Shown piece after piece: positions 13,681-27,600 of a stretch of DNA of 64,000 nucleotides. A program made the translations under genes and the position numbers. The DNA comes from Polytrichum commune (taxonomy: Eukaryota > Streptophyta > Polytrichopsida > Polytrichales > Polytrichaceae). Under the pieces are notes generated by a model. The model did not search any database, was not told the origin of the DNA, and worked only from the letters and a program-made list of their open reading frames with translations. Each line of letters starts with the position of its first letter. The first letter of the stretch is position 1. Location: NCBI GenBank assembly GCA_950295325.1, contig OX485803.1:41059554-41123553 (forward strand). The letters are read 5' to 3'.

Positions 13681-14088
13681 ACCTGTCCAGTGTTCAAGAT
13701 TGAGGTCTTCAATGCCCTTCAAATGTGATTTGGCGCTTCAAAATACACCTCTCTCAAAACAGCCCGTCAAAACACAACCTCAAATTGAAAATGAAGACGT
13801 CACTTGAAGTCTTCAATATAATATGTCCACCACAAGAACCAACAAGTGTAGGGCATTGTCACTACAAGAGGTGGAGTTAGATGGTTGATTCTTAATTCTT
13901 CACATTGTAACTAGAAACATATACCATATAGTTCATGCACAAGTTTAATATGAGTTTCGTATTTCATTTCTATATTCTTTGATTGACGTCTTGGATTTGA
14001 ACCAACCCTTCAGTTGAAGGGCTGAAATTTGAGAGCCCTTCAAAATGAAACTCATACGAGGGCTTCAATCTCGAACATTGGACCTGTC
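13681..14088. mobile_element. Small non-autonomous element with terminal inverted repeats
   Basis: The left end (CCAGTGTTCAAGATTGAGG) is repeated in inverted form at the right end (reverse complement CCAATGTTCGAGATTGAAGC). The ends flank about 400 bases containing many CTTCAAA/TTTGAAG motifs. No coding capacity is seen. The arrangement is that of a MITE-like element; the superfamily is not assigned. Confidence 0.5.
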
Positions 14089-14734
14089 TCGTCTCATAAC
14101 ACCTACCAAGGGGTAATGAGTGAAAGCATACCCTGTATATGTTCGTTATTGGTTCATCCCCATATAAGTTCACTACATTGTTTTGAAGCCTCCAGCCCCG
14201 GTTCATGGGTTAATTTGGGTTTTGAAAGGAATGTATGATCTTTACAAGAACAACCACCATTTTCACAATCCCATTGAAAAAATGGTATGAACATTCACCC
14301 AACATATGTCATCGCGGGTGCAGTAAAAACCTATCCCTTTTGAGGTTCATTGTTGATTCGTACTAAATTGAATAATTCAAGGTCTCTAACCTCAATTTAA
14401 CTAGACTAATTCAAGGCCCATGATGCTAATTCCAATGTTATATATAGGACTTATATCTAGTTATACCATCATGCTTGGGCAGCTTCAATGAGAGTTGTAT
14501 CATCTCAAAGGTTACCAAGTGTTTTAGATTTTGACATTTTTCTAAATATTCAAGGATATTGTTGAAAGAAAAAATGGTATTTGGATTTTTCAAAATAGAG
14601 TAAAGGTTTGAATCTAGACTTTGAAGCCCCTTTCACCTTTAAGTTACTTGAGTGGCACAAATCCTTGCCCGTTCTCATGCATGGAATACATTGCCCATAG
14701 TTCATTCTACATACAAGTCTTATTGCCGTTGGGC

Positions 14735-14975
14735 TCATGCCCTCGTGAGTGTGCCTCTCATACATCCAACATTTAAAAGCCCTCAAATAGTGTGCAATTC
14801 ACATGTTGTTGTTTTCTTTTTATGCCATGATTTGCTTTAGAGACCATGAATTAGTGTAGTCCAAGTCATTTGAGATGAATTGGCCACAACCTTGTAAACT
14901 CAGGTCCCAACTTTTTTAATGTTGGATGGATGAGAGGTACGCTCATATGTGATAATTTTCCTCTCTCCCCTCGTG
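14735..14975. mobile_element. TIR element, family B copy 1 (truncated left end)
   Basis: The right end (TTGGATGGATGAGAGGTACG followed by CTCATATGTGATAATTTTCCTCTCTCCC) matches the ends of three other copies in this window. The left side (GCCTCTCATACATCCAACAT) is its inverted counterpart but lacks the outermost GAGAGAGGG segment. No coding capacity. Confidence 0.5.
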
Positions 14976-15262
14976 AGGTACTTAGATGTCAACAACGCTC
15001 GATGTTTTTACGTTTATGCCTCAAGAATTTTCTTTTGCACAAGTGCATCATTTGTTTAAAAAATGTGTAGGAAGAAGATAGAATCGATTGCATATTGCGT
15101 CTACGAGACGATAATGTACACCTTAAAATCAAAGATGTGTTATGAAATTCAAGTTAACATACGCAAAGAAGTTAAGCACAACGATTCTTACAGCACATTA
15201 ACATGGTTGAACTCGTGATATCTATTTGACATTTACATTCAAAAAAATTGGAGTCAAAAAGG

Positions 15263-15417
15263 ACGATGAAGACACGACATGTGGTCACGTGACCTGTCAA
15301 AATTTGATTTTTCTTCACACAAATCCAAAATATCAGTTCTAACCCTCCCTTTTGGTTATGATAGGAGAAAAAAAAATCGAAGTTTTGATAGGTCATGTGA
15401 CCACCCAACACATCATT
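15263..15417. mobile_element. Short TIR element with about 40-base arms
   Basis: GTGGTCACGTGACCTGTCAA at the left is mirrored by the right end (reverse complement GTGGTCACATGACCTATCAA), and the similarity extends into the flanking T/A-rich bases. The 155-base element has no coding capacity and could fold into a hairpin. Confidence 0.55.
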
Positions 15418-17302
15418 GTGGTTGATTTAACAACCTCCCTTTAAATAGTATGACTTGTAACAAAGTATCCTTTGATATTTGAAGACTCCAAAGCATAAAC
15501 ATTTGGTAATTAGAACGCTACAAGACATTTGATGCAACCGGTCTAGAAACTCCGGTACGATAGAAAAGAAAACAACAAACTTTGTATAGCCAAATTTTCA
15601 TACTTTGAAGTGGCATAAAAATAACATAATCAACCCATTCTTATTTTCTATCAATTCTAAAAGGGATAAGCAGTTAAAGCTATTGCATTTTAGGAATCAT
15701 AGAAACAAAGTTCCCATAGAACATAGGCAATTCTTAGAATGCTATAATATCCATCAACATGAGTTGTCTTTTAACCACTAGAAAATCTAAAATAAAACAT
15801 CAGTTTTGGGACTATGTAGTGTCCATGTTACACTCATTTTTGCAATTTATTAGAGTCATCCGTAAAGTCTCTCAAAGAGTGACAAAACCGTTGGTTTCGT
15901 CCTTCTTTGAGAAAACTTTATATTAAGAGTTGGTTAGCTTGTCATACATTTGGAGCCTGTTTCGAAGGTTGGGTGAAACTTTTGAAACCTCGTTTTTCCA
16001 CCTGTTAACACTTTGGAAAACAATTAGGATTTAAAACAGGGTGTGTGCGTGGGACCCATTGTCCTAAATTCTGGATCCGCCTAAGCAAGGCTAGCTTGAG
16101 CCACCCATCCTAGTAGGACAAGCTAGCTAAATGGTTTTTAATAGACTGCCACCACTCCATATGTGTGGTAATTTAAGCATTAAACGAATTTGAGTGACTT
16201 TGTGTTGATTCTCGTAAACTCAAGGTTCAAGACTAAACCCATGGTTTCATCAACTTTACTATACAAATATCTTTGTTACATCATGATTTGAGGTTTGTGT
16301 GGGCTGCATGTTTGTTCTACTATTCATTTCAAAGTGAATCTAAAGATATTCTCAATAACCCAACTTCTCAATTTTATGGATGGATGCATCGATACACTTC
16401 TAATCAACCTAAATTAAATGAAAAAGAAGTGAACCTACAACAACTACTTTAATGTCATGATATTATATATCATTAATTCAACATATATGTATAGACATTA
16501 AAGATACATAATCAATTGACTTAGAAAGATGAAAGTTAAAAACAATTGTTGTAATATTATCAACATAGTCTTTGCATATTCTAGCAAAGAATCCTACAAC
16601 ACGATTCAACATGCTGTAATTATGGATTGGGACTCCATCTAATTTTACCTAAATATCAACTCTAGCCTGCAATCTCATAGTATCAATTTTTTTGTGGTTT
16701 TGTTTGTATGCTTGATGACTTCACCATACCTTTTACTAAGGAATCTTACCAATATGATCCTTGAGAGCAAGACAAGTGGTTCTTGGATTTGAATATGCAT
16801 CCGCATCCAAGAACGAAAAATATCCTCCATATTGGATGCGGATGTAGATCTAGGACACCACATCCACTCACTGCCTATATTTAGGCTAAATTATTACAAC
16901 GTGTCATTATTTACTACAGTAATACATGATATTTTGATACCAATACAAAAAAATTCCCATCCAAATTCCAAAGCTTTAAATAACAAATTAAGGCAAACAA
17001 AAATCGCAATATCTTTTGATATTAGATGTTCACAAACTTCATGTGAAAATTAAAAAAATTCACATGTCCATGAATAGGGGTGAATAGGGCATAGTTATAT
17101 TAGTAAAGAGTGTTTATTGTTCTACAAATTAGGTCCATAATTTTATTGGGATATGTGGTTGCAAGTATTCTATGTATGTTCCACGAAGCGTTTCGAGTGG
17201 GTCTCAACAACCAATTTAGAGCCACGGCATCGTCAAAAAACCAAGGAGATTTTTGAGGGATTTCAACAAGGTAGGAGAAACAAAAATGGTGAATAACCAC
17301 TA

Positions 17303-17621
17303 CACTACATAGGATATTTAGTGTTTGATACACTAAATACGAACACATACACTAAATATCAATAAAACTTATGAAAGTAAGTAACCTTAAAAGTAAACTC
17401 AAATACTAATTATCAACTATGGTAATATGTGGAAGTTACTTGTTTAAATTTAGAGTTAGTAAGAATACGAAAAAAAATTAACCATGATAAAAGGAGAATT
17501 CCAATATATCTTCTAGCACACCTTCTAACACTAATTGTCAATAAAATTAAAAATCAGTGTTGAGCAAGGTAGGGTGGTAACAACATTAAATATAATCAAG
17601 CATTAAATATCCTATTTAGTG
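17303..17621. mobile_element. 319-bp TIR element flanked by TA
   Basis: The left end CACTACATAGGATATTTAGTG and the right end (reverse complement CACTAAATAGGATATTTAATG) are inverted repeats, and both flanks carry TA. A TA target duplication suggests a mariner-like or similar MITE rather than true CACTA, despite the terminal CACTA bases. No coding capacity. Confidence 0.5.
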
Positions 17622-18085
17622 TATTGGTGCACTAGACTAGAAGTGGAATGATTCTTGCATGGACACAAAATGGCTAGTTATAAAAATGATGGCCCAAAAA
17701 GGATGCAGTGATATGTGGGACGTATCGATTGGGTGGATAGGTGTTGTTTCACACCACTTGCGATCACTTTTGGGTGCTACTTGAGTTGATTGTTTTGTGT
17801 GCATTCATATGCAGAGTAGGATATTTTGATGCTCAAATTAAGGAGCCTCTAGTGTACAAGTTTGACTTACTTGTATCTTTGAGAAAATGTGACTAATTAT
17901 TTACATACAACAAAATTATGAAACAACTTGCATTCCTCATCATTTCCTCTATCCCATCTCTGGAAAATATTGAACAAATTTCAAGCCACTCATTTTGGCC
18001 GAATCAACCCATTTTTCATCGTTTTCCATATATCTACCTTAGAGAGCCCTCAATGGTAGTTGTTCAAACCGTACATAATCAATTG

Positions 18086-18599
18086 CACTACACCATTCAT
18101 GGTGTTTAATGTCACATACGTCATAGTGTCACTTACCCTATTTTGAGGCGTATGCTAGGTTACACTAATGATCGACAACTTCAACATTAGTATTGCCACT
18201 TGGCAACATTAGGCGTTCAAATGCACTTATTTATATTTGGGCATGAGTGTGTGCAATGGTATTATGAGGTGCTTATGCTGCACAATGACACTTGGCATTG
18301 GTATGCTCAAGAATATCTTCCTCTTGCATACCAAACTATAAACACATAACATTGGGCGTTAGTATGCTCACTAATAATTTTCGTTTTGCATACTAAACGC
18401 AAAACTATCATTTCAAGTATCCCAATGTGCTACGCTAAATATCACAATGTAAATAATCTTTCACTTGAAAAAGTTACTCAAGTTGACAAAATAGTATCAT
18501 GCTAAGAATTAGTAGACATGACACTTTGAGACATGTAAACATCTAGTTTAGACCCTTTGCAAATAGTATATGTGACACTAAATACCCAAAATAGTGTAG
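18086..18599 (+). mobile_element. TIR element, family A copy 1 (about 514 bp)
   Basis: The ends CACTACACCATTCATGGTGT and the right-end complement CCTACACTATTTTGGGTATT are inverted repeats continuing into TTTA(A/G)TGTCAC. The interior matches, in reverse orientation, nearly the full length of the element at 46413-46940 (for example GGTTACACTAATGATC and TTCCTCTTGCATACCAAA). No transposase is encoded, so this is a non-autonomous element. Confidence 0.65.
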
Positions 18600-19063
18600 G
18601 AAGAATTATGCTTTGTAATATCAAATAATTTTGTACATGGAATGGAAAGTGCAAATCAAAAGGAACTTAGAAAGATGCAAATTGGCATAAAGTAAACCAC
18701 ATCGGTTATATTCTCCAATAATACCAACCCTCCAAAAGTACTTGCCATGCTTCAAATAAAGTACAACAAAGTTTTTCCTTACCGTAACTTAATTTTGTTA
18801 TCATAGGCCAAAATCGTGACCTACTATCCAACTAAGTTACAAAGAGTGCAACGCATGGTTATTTCCCATTTTGGCAGTTGTGATGCAAGACTAACTCTAA
18901 TCAATGATACACCCCAAAGGGGGGGGGGACTATTGCCTCCAAAGCAAAGAGGTCATTCCTACAACAAGCCAAAGATGTGTGATATCCTTTCTTCTTCATT
19001 TTAACTTCATCGACTATAATTCTAGAGGAGCCAATTTGTTTTTTCCTATTTGTTCTAAAATGC

Positions 19064-21600
19064 TTACATTTGGTCCACAAATCCGGTGGGTTGCTTCAAG
19101 GGGAAGAAAATGTTGGATTTTCGATAGAATGTGTCCCTCACTATGGGTTTCCTGGCATGAGCAGGTTTTGCGTAACTAGCCGTAGCTGCCGTGCTTCCAT
19201 ACTCATCTGCAAAAGTCCGATAGTCTCCACTTTCCTACACACACAAAATTATACACTAAACATTGAGAGAGAGAGAGAGAGAGAGAGATCACCTTGATCA
19301 TAGTCGTGAGCTCATATGTGAACTCAAGATGGCTTTACAAAATAGGGGCAATTGGAACATGTGCTATTGCCTCATGTCAGCAGTCATCCCTTTTGCTATC
19401 CATGTGCAGAGGGACGTGGGGAAAAATCCATGTTTATGTGTATACCATGTGTTTAGGTGAGAATTATGGTGACAATGTGTCTAAATTGGTTTCAAGAAAA
19501 CGATCGACCAACAAGAATATCACAACTACTCTCCAAGCTAAACACATCATCATGCCAATCAAGAATTGTCAAGTAAAGAAAAGAAACAATATGTTCTTAA
19601 GAATGATAGGCTACACGGAGGGTTTGGAGAATATAATTGAATTTGAAGGATAATTTTAATTTTCTTTTGTTCAAATACCTTTTTGAGCTCGGGATTATTG
19701 GCGCAATACGCGATTTGATGATGGCAATAGTATGTTTGCTTGTGGCATTTATGGCAATGGGCTGTTGTGGATAGCCCCGCTTTCCCCACATCGTAAACAA
19801 ATTTGGGTCCATCAAACTGCAACAAGATTATGATCTCCTAGTCAAATAAAATATGAAGACATTACACACTTATGAATACAATAACTTATAATGGACTACC
19901 TCAAGAAAAACACAATACCAACATGGCTACTGCCGTGCACATGTGGTGCCCAAAGATGCCATTGTAACGCTAGGTTTAAACCTGACATACTGTGTGACAT
20001 AGGCCACCCCTTGCAACCACCCCTCATCAAAACCCCATACACCTAAACTCACCATACAGTTCATAGAATTTGTTGTAGAAGCCCTCGACAAGAAAACTAC
20101 AAAGTATCAACCGCTCATCAATAACATCACAACAAGAGAATGGAATGTAGCCCCACTCATGGTCTTAGTTACAGGCGCAAAAGCCACAACACACATCTCA
20201 TCAATGAAAAGCTTGGAAATAAAACTTAAACTCCATGTTATGAAAATCAATAGTACGTTCAAACAAATCAACATAATTGCCACACAATATGCACATTCTA
20301 TACTAGTCCGTAAACGAATACTAGAGAACCGACAGCCTATCACAAACCTCCAAAACCCGCCATAGAACTAATTTTCTCTATACCATACTCTCTAAATGGT
20401 ACTTTGTTCTCAAATGATTTCTACTAATGATGGTTACATGCTTCCAGTTACTGTTAATGACTATTAGTTACCAAATGTAATGTCTACTCCATGTAAAGAG
20501 TGGAGTAGTTTCACATCTAATGTCATTGTCCAAGGATGTTTTATGAACATACACTTTATTCACTCCAACCTCCTTTGGAGACCATAATTCTTCTTCTCCT
20601 AATCAATTTCTTACTACAAAACATTAAGTCATTTTTCTACAACATCCTTGTTTTTACTTATGTGTAGAATGCACACCGGACCAATTTTGTAAGGGAAAGA
20701 AGGGCAGATTCCGAGTCCAAAGATAGGAAACACAAATTTTCCGTCCTTTCTCATGGATGGAATCGCCATAAACATTCAACCATTCATACAAGTTGTTGGA
20801 TGAGATTCCCAAATTTTGGATGAATGTGTCCATATTCAGTCAATATTATGTATGATTTAATACACACATGGTTTCATGACTCGGATTGTTGTCGCCAGTA
20901 TGACTTTCTTGAAAATTGTGAGAAAAAAAAGCATTGACTCACAAAATAAATATTTTTCAAAGTTCTCAATTCAAATTAATCTTCTTATCAAGCCACACAT
21001 GCGTTGTCAAAGTCAACTGAATTTGCTTTTGCCCGGGACATCTTTAGGACATTATTATGCATGAGGTAAATACATACTAAAATCAATTCCCCAATATGTA
21101 TGTATGTATGCATTCATTTATTTATCCTAAAATCTTGCAAAATAAGTACATAAATGTCCACCATCTTAATATAACGTCTTTGTGATAATTTTGGGGTAAT
21201 CCATCAATAAAAAACTGAAGTTTGACCCTTTAATGTGTTACTCATACATACTTTCAAGAAGACATATTTTGGTGCATTGGAATCTTTTGTCAACTGCTAA
21301 CGATGATCAATTAAGACTTATGGATATAACATTGGCCGTTTGACACACACTCAACGATTAGGGCCATTTGACACACTTGGCCAAGGGCCACGAGAGGGAA
21401 AATAAAATGATTTAGGGTTTCTCGTGGTCATGTTTGATCTTCTAAAGATCCCGACCAAGAAACATCCACAACACATTTTATAAGCTTTGCTCACATGGCA
21501 TAGTGTAACACCGACTTAGACCACGACGTGGTGTTTTAATGAAATTAAAACAAAAGGAACCTAAAATACAAATAGGATAAATATGTATATTCAAAAAGTT

Positions 21601-21632
<32 letters not shown>

Positions 21633-24600
21633 ATATATCTTATATGATCACCCTCGTTTTTGGATGAGATAACTCTTGCCACAAAATCTAGGTGACCACT
21701 AGACATTATCCATTTTTGGACATGTAGGATTCCATGAAACTCTCTCATTCATTGTATGACATGCTCGCCTATGGTGACTTTTAATTTGAGTGACCTTGTG
21801 TAAAAATAAAGGAGGATTGCCACTCATTTCTCAACCACTGAGAGATAGTAGGAAACGGTGGTTGTGGTTATTGATCATCAATGTAAACTTGGCCCTTAAA
21901 GTGATGGTTTTAGTATCGTCAAGTTGCCTTACACAAATAATTTTATAGGGGTTTATACTATGTATGGTAAACATTGTGGGTCACACCATAAACGAGGAAA
22001 CCAACACTAAAAACAACATGGATATTATTATGGGTGCATATTGTATATAACATTGGAGGTTTGCATCGTAGGCCACAAAATTCCTATTGGATGGAAAATA
22101 GTGTGCATTTTAGACACTTTCAACAAAGTGGGATCCATTTCATACCCATCCTATGTAGGTAGTTTCGAATCTACGATTCAAGAGTTTACTTTATTTTCAA
22201 AAACTCCAACAAAAATTAAACTCACCAAGAAATAGTCCTAACATTAGTTGTCTACAAATAAAAGCTTGTAACTTCAATCATATTATAGAATAATATTGTT
22301 CCATTGAAGCCGTGGATAGGACAAGTATGTATGTGGAGAGATTGTTGGAGAAACAAATATCTCAAGTCTATGGTTTCATGCTATTTTAACATTTGATGAT
22401 GTATAATGTGGGCCACACTAGGAGGGAGAGAGGGAATTATTGCATACGAGCATACCTCTCATCCATCCAATGCAAAAAACTCGACCCCCAATATGTGTGC
22501 TGCCTATTCGTCTTAGACAATCTCGGGTAGATTAGTCTGGGTCTTCAAAGCTAATTCTAATATCACATCAACTGAAACAAGCAACCTCCATGATGCATGC
22601 TATTTAAAGGCTTGGATGGATGAGAGGTACACTCGTATGTGATAATTCCCTCTACCCAGCACACTATAGTGTATCAAAGGGTAAGTCACGCTACTATAAA
22701 GTACATGTGCCCACACTACTCACCGTAAATAGTGTGGCTAGTGCACGTGAAACCACTCTCTTCCAAAAATGCCGATGAAGGAAATGATTTGAGGAATAGG
22801 GCGACCCCAATAATAATTGAGTGCATGATGGAATGCGGTTGAGATTGAACGAAACGTTCATTGCCAAGGGCAACAATTATGAACACTTTTAGGCGATTAA
22901 ACTTGTGTGTTGTGGGCCCTCATGTGGACTCGGCTAGAACTCCTTGCCCTTTTCTTGAAAGAGTCCTCAGGTTCAATATTTGTTGTTCGTATTGTGTTGA
23001 AGGTCGCCATGCATAGAGCAAGCACCGCCAAAAGGGCTCATGGGTACGTTCAAGGTGGAACCACATAGGAATCCGTACTAAAGGAATATGTGGGTGGGGC
23101 CGATTTAATGAATGAAATTGGAGGAACGACAAGGACTCCAAAGTCATGCCCACGGCCACACTAAATATGGCGGTGAGTGTCATATGGTATATGGGGTCAT
23201 CGTGGTAACTTTTCTAATGACATTCCTAGGGAACCGGACGATAAGTATTTGTCGATGGATGATTGAATGTTGGATGAAACCCATGCCAATCATTGAAACA
23301 AAGTTTGGTGTGTGACAAAATTATCGTTATAGATGATATGAGTTTTGGATGAAAAATTGTCTTGAGAAGCGACAATATTGGCAACGTTGTAAATCTAAAA
23401 TGCCTTGGTTTTTTTTGTCTTAAACATGCAATGACAAATATTGTTAGGTTTTGCGTTTAGTGTTGGTGACACTACATGGGTGGTTCACGATTAGTTTTGA
23501 GCAAGACAAATAAAATTGGTGACACTAAATACAATGTTTAGTGTAGCCACCCACCTCTTTGAGTTCAGCCCCTACCATTCTTACCAAGGTAAAGGGGGTT
23601 TAGTTTAGTAAAAACATGACCCCCATAGGGTGTGTGGTTTATTCATCTCGAGTGATACCCTCTATATTAATTTGGAGCTTCTAATACTATTTAAGTGTCG
23701 AATATTGTTAAAAAAGAGGAATCTATTTGATATTATAGAATTGCTCGTGTTTTCACCTCAGGTCATAGTGGTGGGGCCCAACTCAAAGAGGTGGGTGTCT
23801 AGCCTTGGCCCAAAGTTGTGGATTGAGTGGTCATCACAAACTTCAAAGGGTGATTGATGTGTAGCATAATTAGAGGTGGCTCGCATGGGATCCCAAGTCC
23901 TTAGTCCGAAGCCACTTGAGGTCAATCCTTTCAATCTCAACCGTTGAGAGCATGGGCATTGGGACTTACCACTTCACACGGGGTCCCAAGTTCTAGGTCC
24001 CAAGTATGACATGAATGCCTACATGGCCATACTTTTTGGAGGTGAGGCTTGGAGCTTGTGTTGAGAATTGGGTTGAGCAAAAAGTTAGACCCAACTCTTG
24101 ACACAAGCACCGCAACTTTGTTTCCATAGAATAATCAAGATCGAGATCAATGAGTATTTAGCCATATTTTAATGCGTTTTTTAAGGCTCAACAGTTGGGA
24201 CTTTGCCTCCATGTTGGGACTTGCTAATATGAGTGGGACTCGGGTTCCAATACGAATCGGCCCTTAGTTTATGATACAATTCTTTTGTACAAGTACAATG
24301 TGCCACATTATATAAGAAAAACAAGCAATTGATGATTCACATCAACATTTATATATTTATATATTATAAATCATGTGCTTCCGGAAGTTTGTGAGGATTT
24401 AGGATGTGTTTTGGTAGTGCATTAAGGTATGTAGTCCTAAAGTAGTGTGTGGTCTTAAATAGTTTCTAGCACATAATAATATCTTTGAGTATGAAATGTA
24501 CATATATGAAAGAAAACCATTTAAGAAAATCTATGAGCATCATAAGAAATTCACTTTCATTTCAAAAATAGCAAGACCAACTCTCATGCTCCTCATTTGG

Positions 24601-27600
24601 ACTCGCTAATATCTTCATGTAAGTTTTCTTGGATTGCCAAACCCTTACATATCTTGGAATGTTGGGAGTGTCCACTTTAGGCACACTTACCTTACGTAGC
24701 AAACTAACAACCATTGTTTTTTCACCACTATGTTTTGTCAATGTGCAAAGTTTTAGTGCCAGTGTACACTATAGCTTGAGGGCCCTTGACATGTGATGTG
24801 CAAATTATGTGATTGGTCTGAGCTCATTTTACACTAGATATTGAAGGCACAAGGGACCAAAGAAATTCAAATGGATGAGAATCCTACATGATGTCCTTAC
24901 ATGACAACAAGTAATAATGTTTCATGGTCTACTGGATATTGTGAGGCTCATCAAAAGCATGTGGGTCAAACCCAAAAAAAAACTAGGGGTTGTGGCAATC
25001 GATTGAATTGCCATTGGCTTCTAAGACAATTATATTGCCAAATGGGGACCCAAACCCTAACATATGTTGCAGTCCTTGTGACGCGGTACATTTTCTCTCT
25101 ACACTAAACTTCTCAAGGGCCCATCCATTACAAAATTGGATTTCCGTTGTCCACAGCATGAGTTTTAGATGATTTTCAAGGACCCTTAGATTGTCGTGGT
25201 CACAACTCTTGGTTTGTGTTTAAGGCACCCATGATTACGTAGTACCATAACAACTTCGACGCTGCTCAATTCAATTGAGGTGGACGTGCTTACCTTGATT
25301 CAAGTACTAATCTTATTCATACACCTACATTTGAGTGGCACGTGGTTTGGTGCAGCTCCAAAAACGGATACAAAAAAAACATGTGTTGAAAAGAGATCGG
25401 ATTACGTGCTCAAACTCTGATAACCATTATTAGACGCAATAGTCTACATAGCTGAGTTAACCTATATGACCATTGAATACAATAATCTCCACTTTGTAAT
25501 GAATAAAAAATACATATGAGCCCCAAACTCATGATGAGGAAAGCGGCTATGGCCTCGATTTGGATTTGCTAATCATGTTGCACTAATGTCGTATTTCATA
25601 TCTTAAGAGCAATGGCTAGCGTGAAAAGTAGCCATTTAAGACCCATCTATCTTATGAAGTATAACTTGGTTTGTTAGGGTTTAGGATGATTATGGACAAG
25701 GGGAAGAGATGATACTCTTGTAGGTTTCCTTGTTCCAATTTCCGGATACTTTGCCGCCAAGGCCTTCATCTTCTCGGCCATCATCTCCAACGATTTCTTG
25801 GCAAACTTGTCGTCCATCTGTATAATTATCACACACCCTAGAAAATTATCACCCACTAATTCTTCAAGGAATTATGAATGGCTCCAATCAAGTTAAAATT
25901 GCAAGAGGATGGGGTGTGAGAAGCTCGAGCTCGAGCTCCCCTTGGCATTTAGGGGATAATAAGCATGATGGAAGAGGAAAATGAGAGTTTAAATGTACAC
26001 TTTGTATACCCAAAACTAACATTGTATACCCAAAACCAACTCTATGTATCAAAATTGTATGTTGGTTTGGGAGTTTGAGATGTACAATTGTGGCACACAA
26101 TGTGGGTGACTATTGTATGTTATGATATTGAACTATAATTCAAGGTAGTGGTCGGACAACTATCTCCAAGAAGGCAAGTAATGCGGCTCATGTTGATTAT
26201 TTCCTCATGATTATTTCATTAATAATAATTGAACCGGTTAGTGTTTATAATTTAATGTGAGTTTTACATAATTATCATGTCCCACGCTAAGAAGACTATA
26301 TAATGTAGTTAGTACAATACCTTGAGCTGAGTGCGGTATTGCTCTGTGCGACAAACATTGCTGAACTCGTCGGTTTTAGAGAAGTCGGAGCTCAAGAAAC
26401 CCTTGTAGCGCTCCGGTTGCGATTGCAAGTACATGTTCCGGTCGATGTAGAGGTCTCCCTACCATACACGATGGTAATATAACATTGGGTCAGTCTCCTA
26501 ACACCTACTCAAGGGGTAATAGTAAAAGTTGTCTCCTAGATAATCATTGTCCATTCATCCTAATTTAATTCTCTATACTAACTCAAGATCTTTGACCTTG
26601 ATTTTGGAGTTAATATACCCAAATTTAAAAAAATGAACGTACTTTACAAATAGTAATACAAATTTTCACCCTCCCCTTCCCCCGGTTCGTCTTCTCACTC
26701 GGTATGTGATTTGAACATTCACCCACATAATATAACAAAGAAGAAGAACCATATTCATTAGTTACATGTATGAGCAACTACCTCAACCCACTGCAAACTA
26801 TTCATGGGTTAAGTTAGTTAAAACATAAATGACTTTGCTTGGAAAAAAAAGTGCATTCTCATGAAATTGGTATAACATTGTGTAACTCCGAATAGTAACA
26901 CACACTAAATGGAATAATCAATGTAGTTCCCAAGTTATCTTATTACCACAAGAAACTTTGGGGATCTTTCCACCTCGGGAAAACATGCGGTGAGGTTGAC
27001 AAGACTTGGTGGATGATGGTATCCCGTGTTTTGACCATTTTACCACACGTGAATTCCCTAGGTGGTAAATTGCCCAAAGTTCCATGTGTGCTCACAAGGG
27101 GAGTCACTATGGGAAAGTGGACAAAACTTGGTGGATGGAGGCTCGTTCACCAACTTTTGTCCACTTTATAATGTTGTTTTTCCCATGGTGATCAAGTCAC
27201 CAATCTTCCACGTGTGACTCTTCATTCCCTGTGTGTATAAGGGAGGACACGTGGTAAAGTGGACAAAACCTGGTGCATGGACAAATCTCGGTAGATAGAG
27301 GCCCATTTACCAGATGTAAAGAAGAGAATTAATGACTTTGATATTGCCACTGGCAGAACTTGGAAGACTAAAACACACATAAATAAAATCTTTTAACTAG
27401 AATAAAACTTCCATCCATACAATCGAATTTATCATAAGAAGTGGCGACTTTTGTTACTAATCTTCTGCATCGGGTTGAATTGCTTTAGACGAATCTTGGA
27501 CATATATTTTTGTTTCGACCTTTAGGGGTTGTATATAGAGTTCCATATCATCCACCGAGTAAACCTTGAGTTCAATACTTGTTAGGAGCTGGAACAAAAG

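Larger units (their letters stand above)
13420..19063. other. AT-rich intergenic region dominated by small inverted-repeat elements
   Basis: No gene is firmly supported. The region holds the TIR elements listed separately (13681-14088, 14735-14975, 15263-15417, 17303-17621, 18086-18599), a short inverted repeat around GGATGCGGATG at 16785-16850 and a G-run near 18918. A minus-strand open frame at 17100-17348 has a protein-like core (SPWFFDDAVALNWLLRPTRN) but no recognisable family or partner exon. Confidence 0.5.

Noticed and set aside
17303-17621. True CACTA (EnSpm) transposon
   Set aside because: Although the ends read CACTA, the flanks fit a TA duplication and no 3-base duplication is seen, so superfamily assignment to CACTA is not supported.
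20107-20343. Minus-strand ORF with hydrophobic translation resembling a membrane protein
   Set aside because: Antisense to the LINE-like remnant, which has the better protein pattern. Minus-strand stretches that at first looked like upstream exons of the hidden gene (DERLILCSFLVEGFYNKFYE) are explained the same way and have the wrong splice phase.
22920-23240. Possible exons on either strand (RQKGSWVRSRWNHIGIRTKG plus; TFNTIRTTNIEPEDSFKKRA minus)
   Set aside because: Competing frames on both strands look equally plausible, splice signals and phases do not join to neighbouring exons, and no family is recognised.
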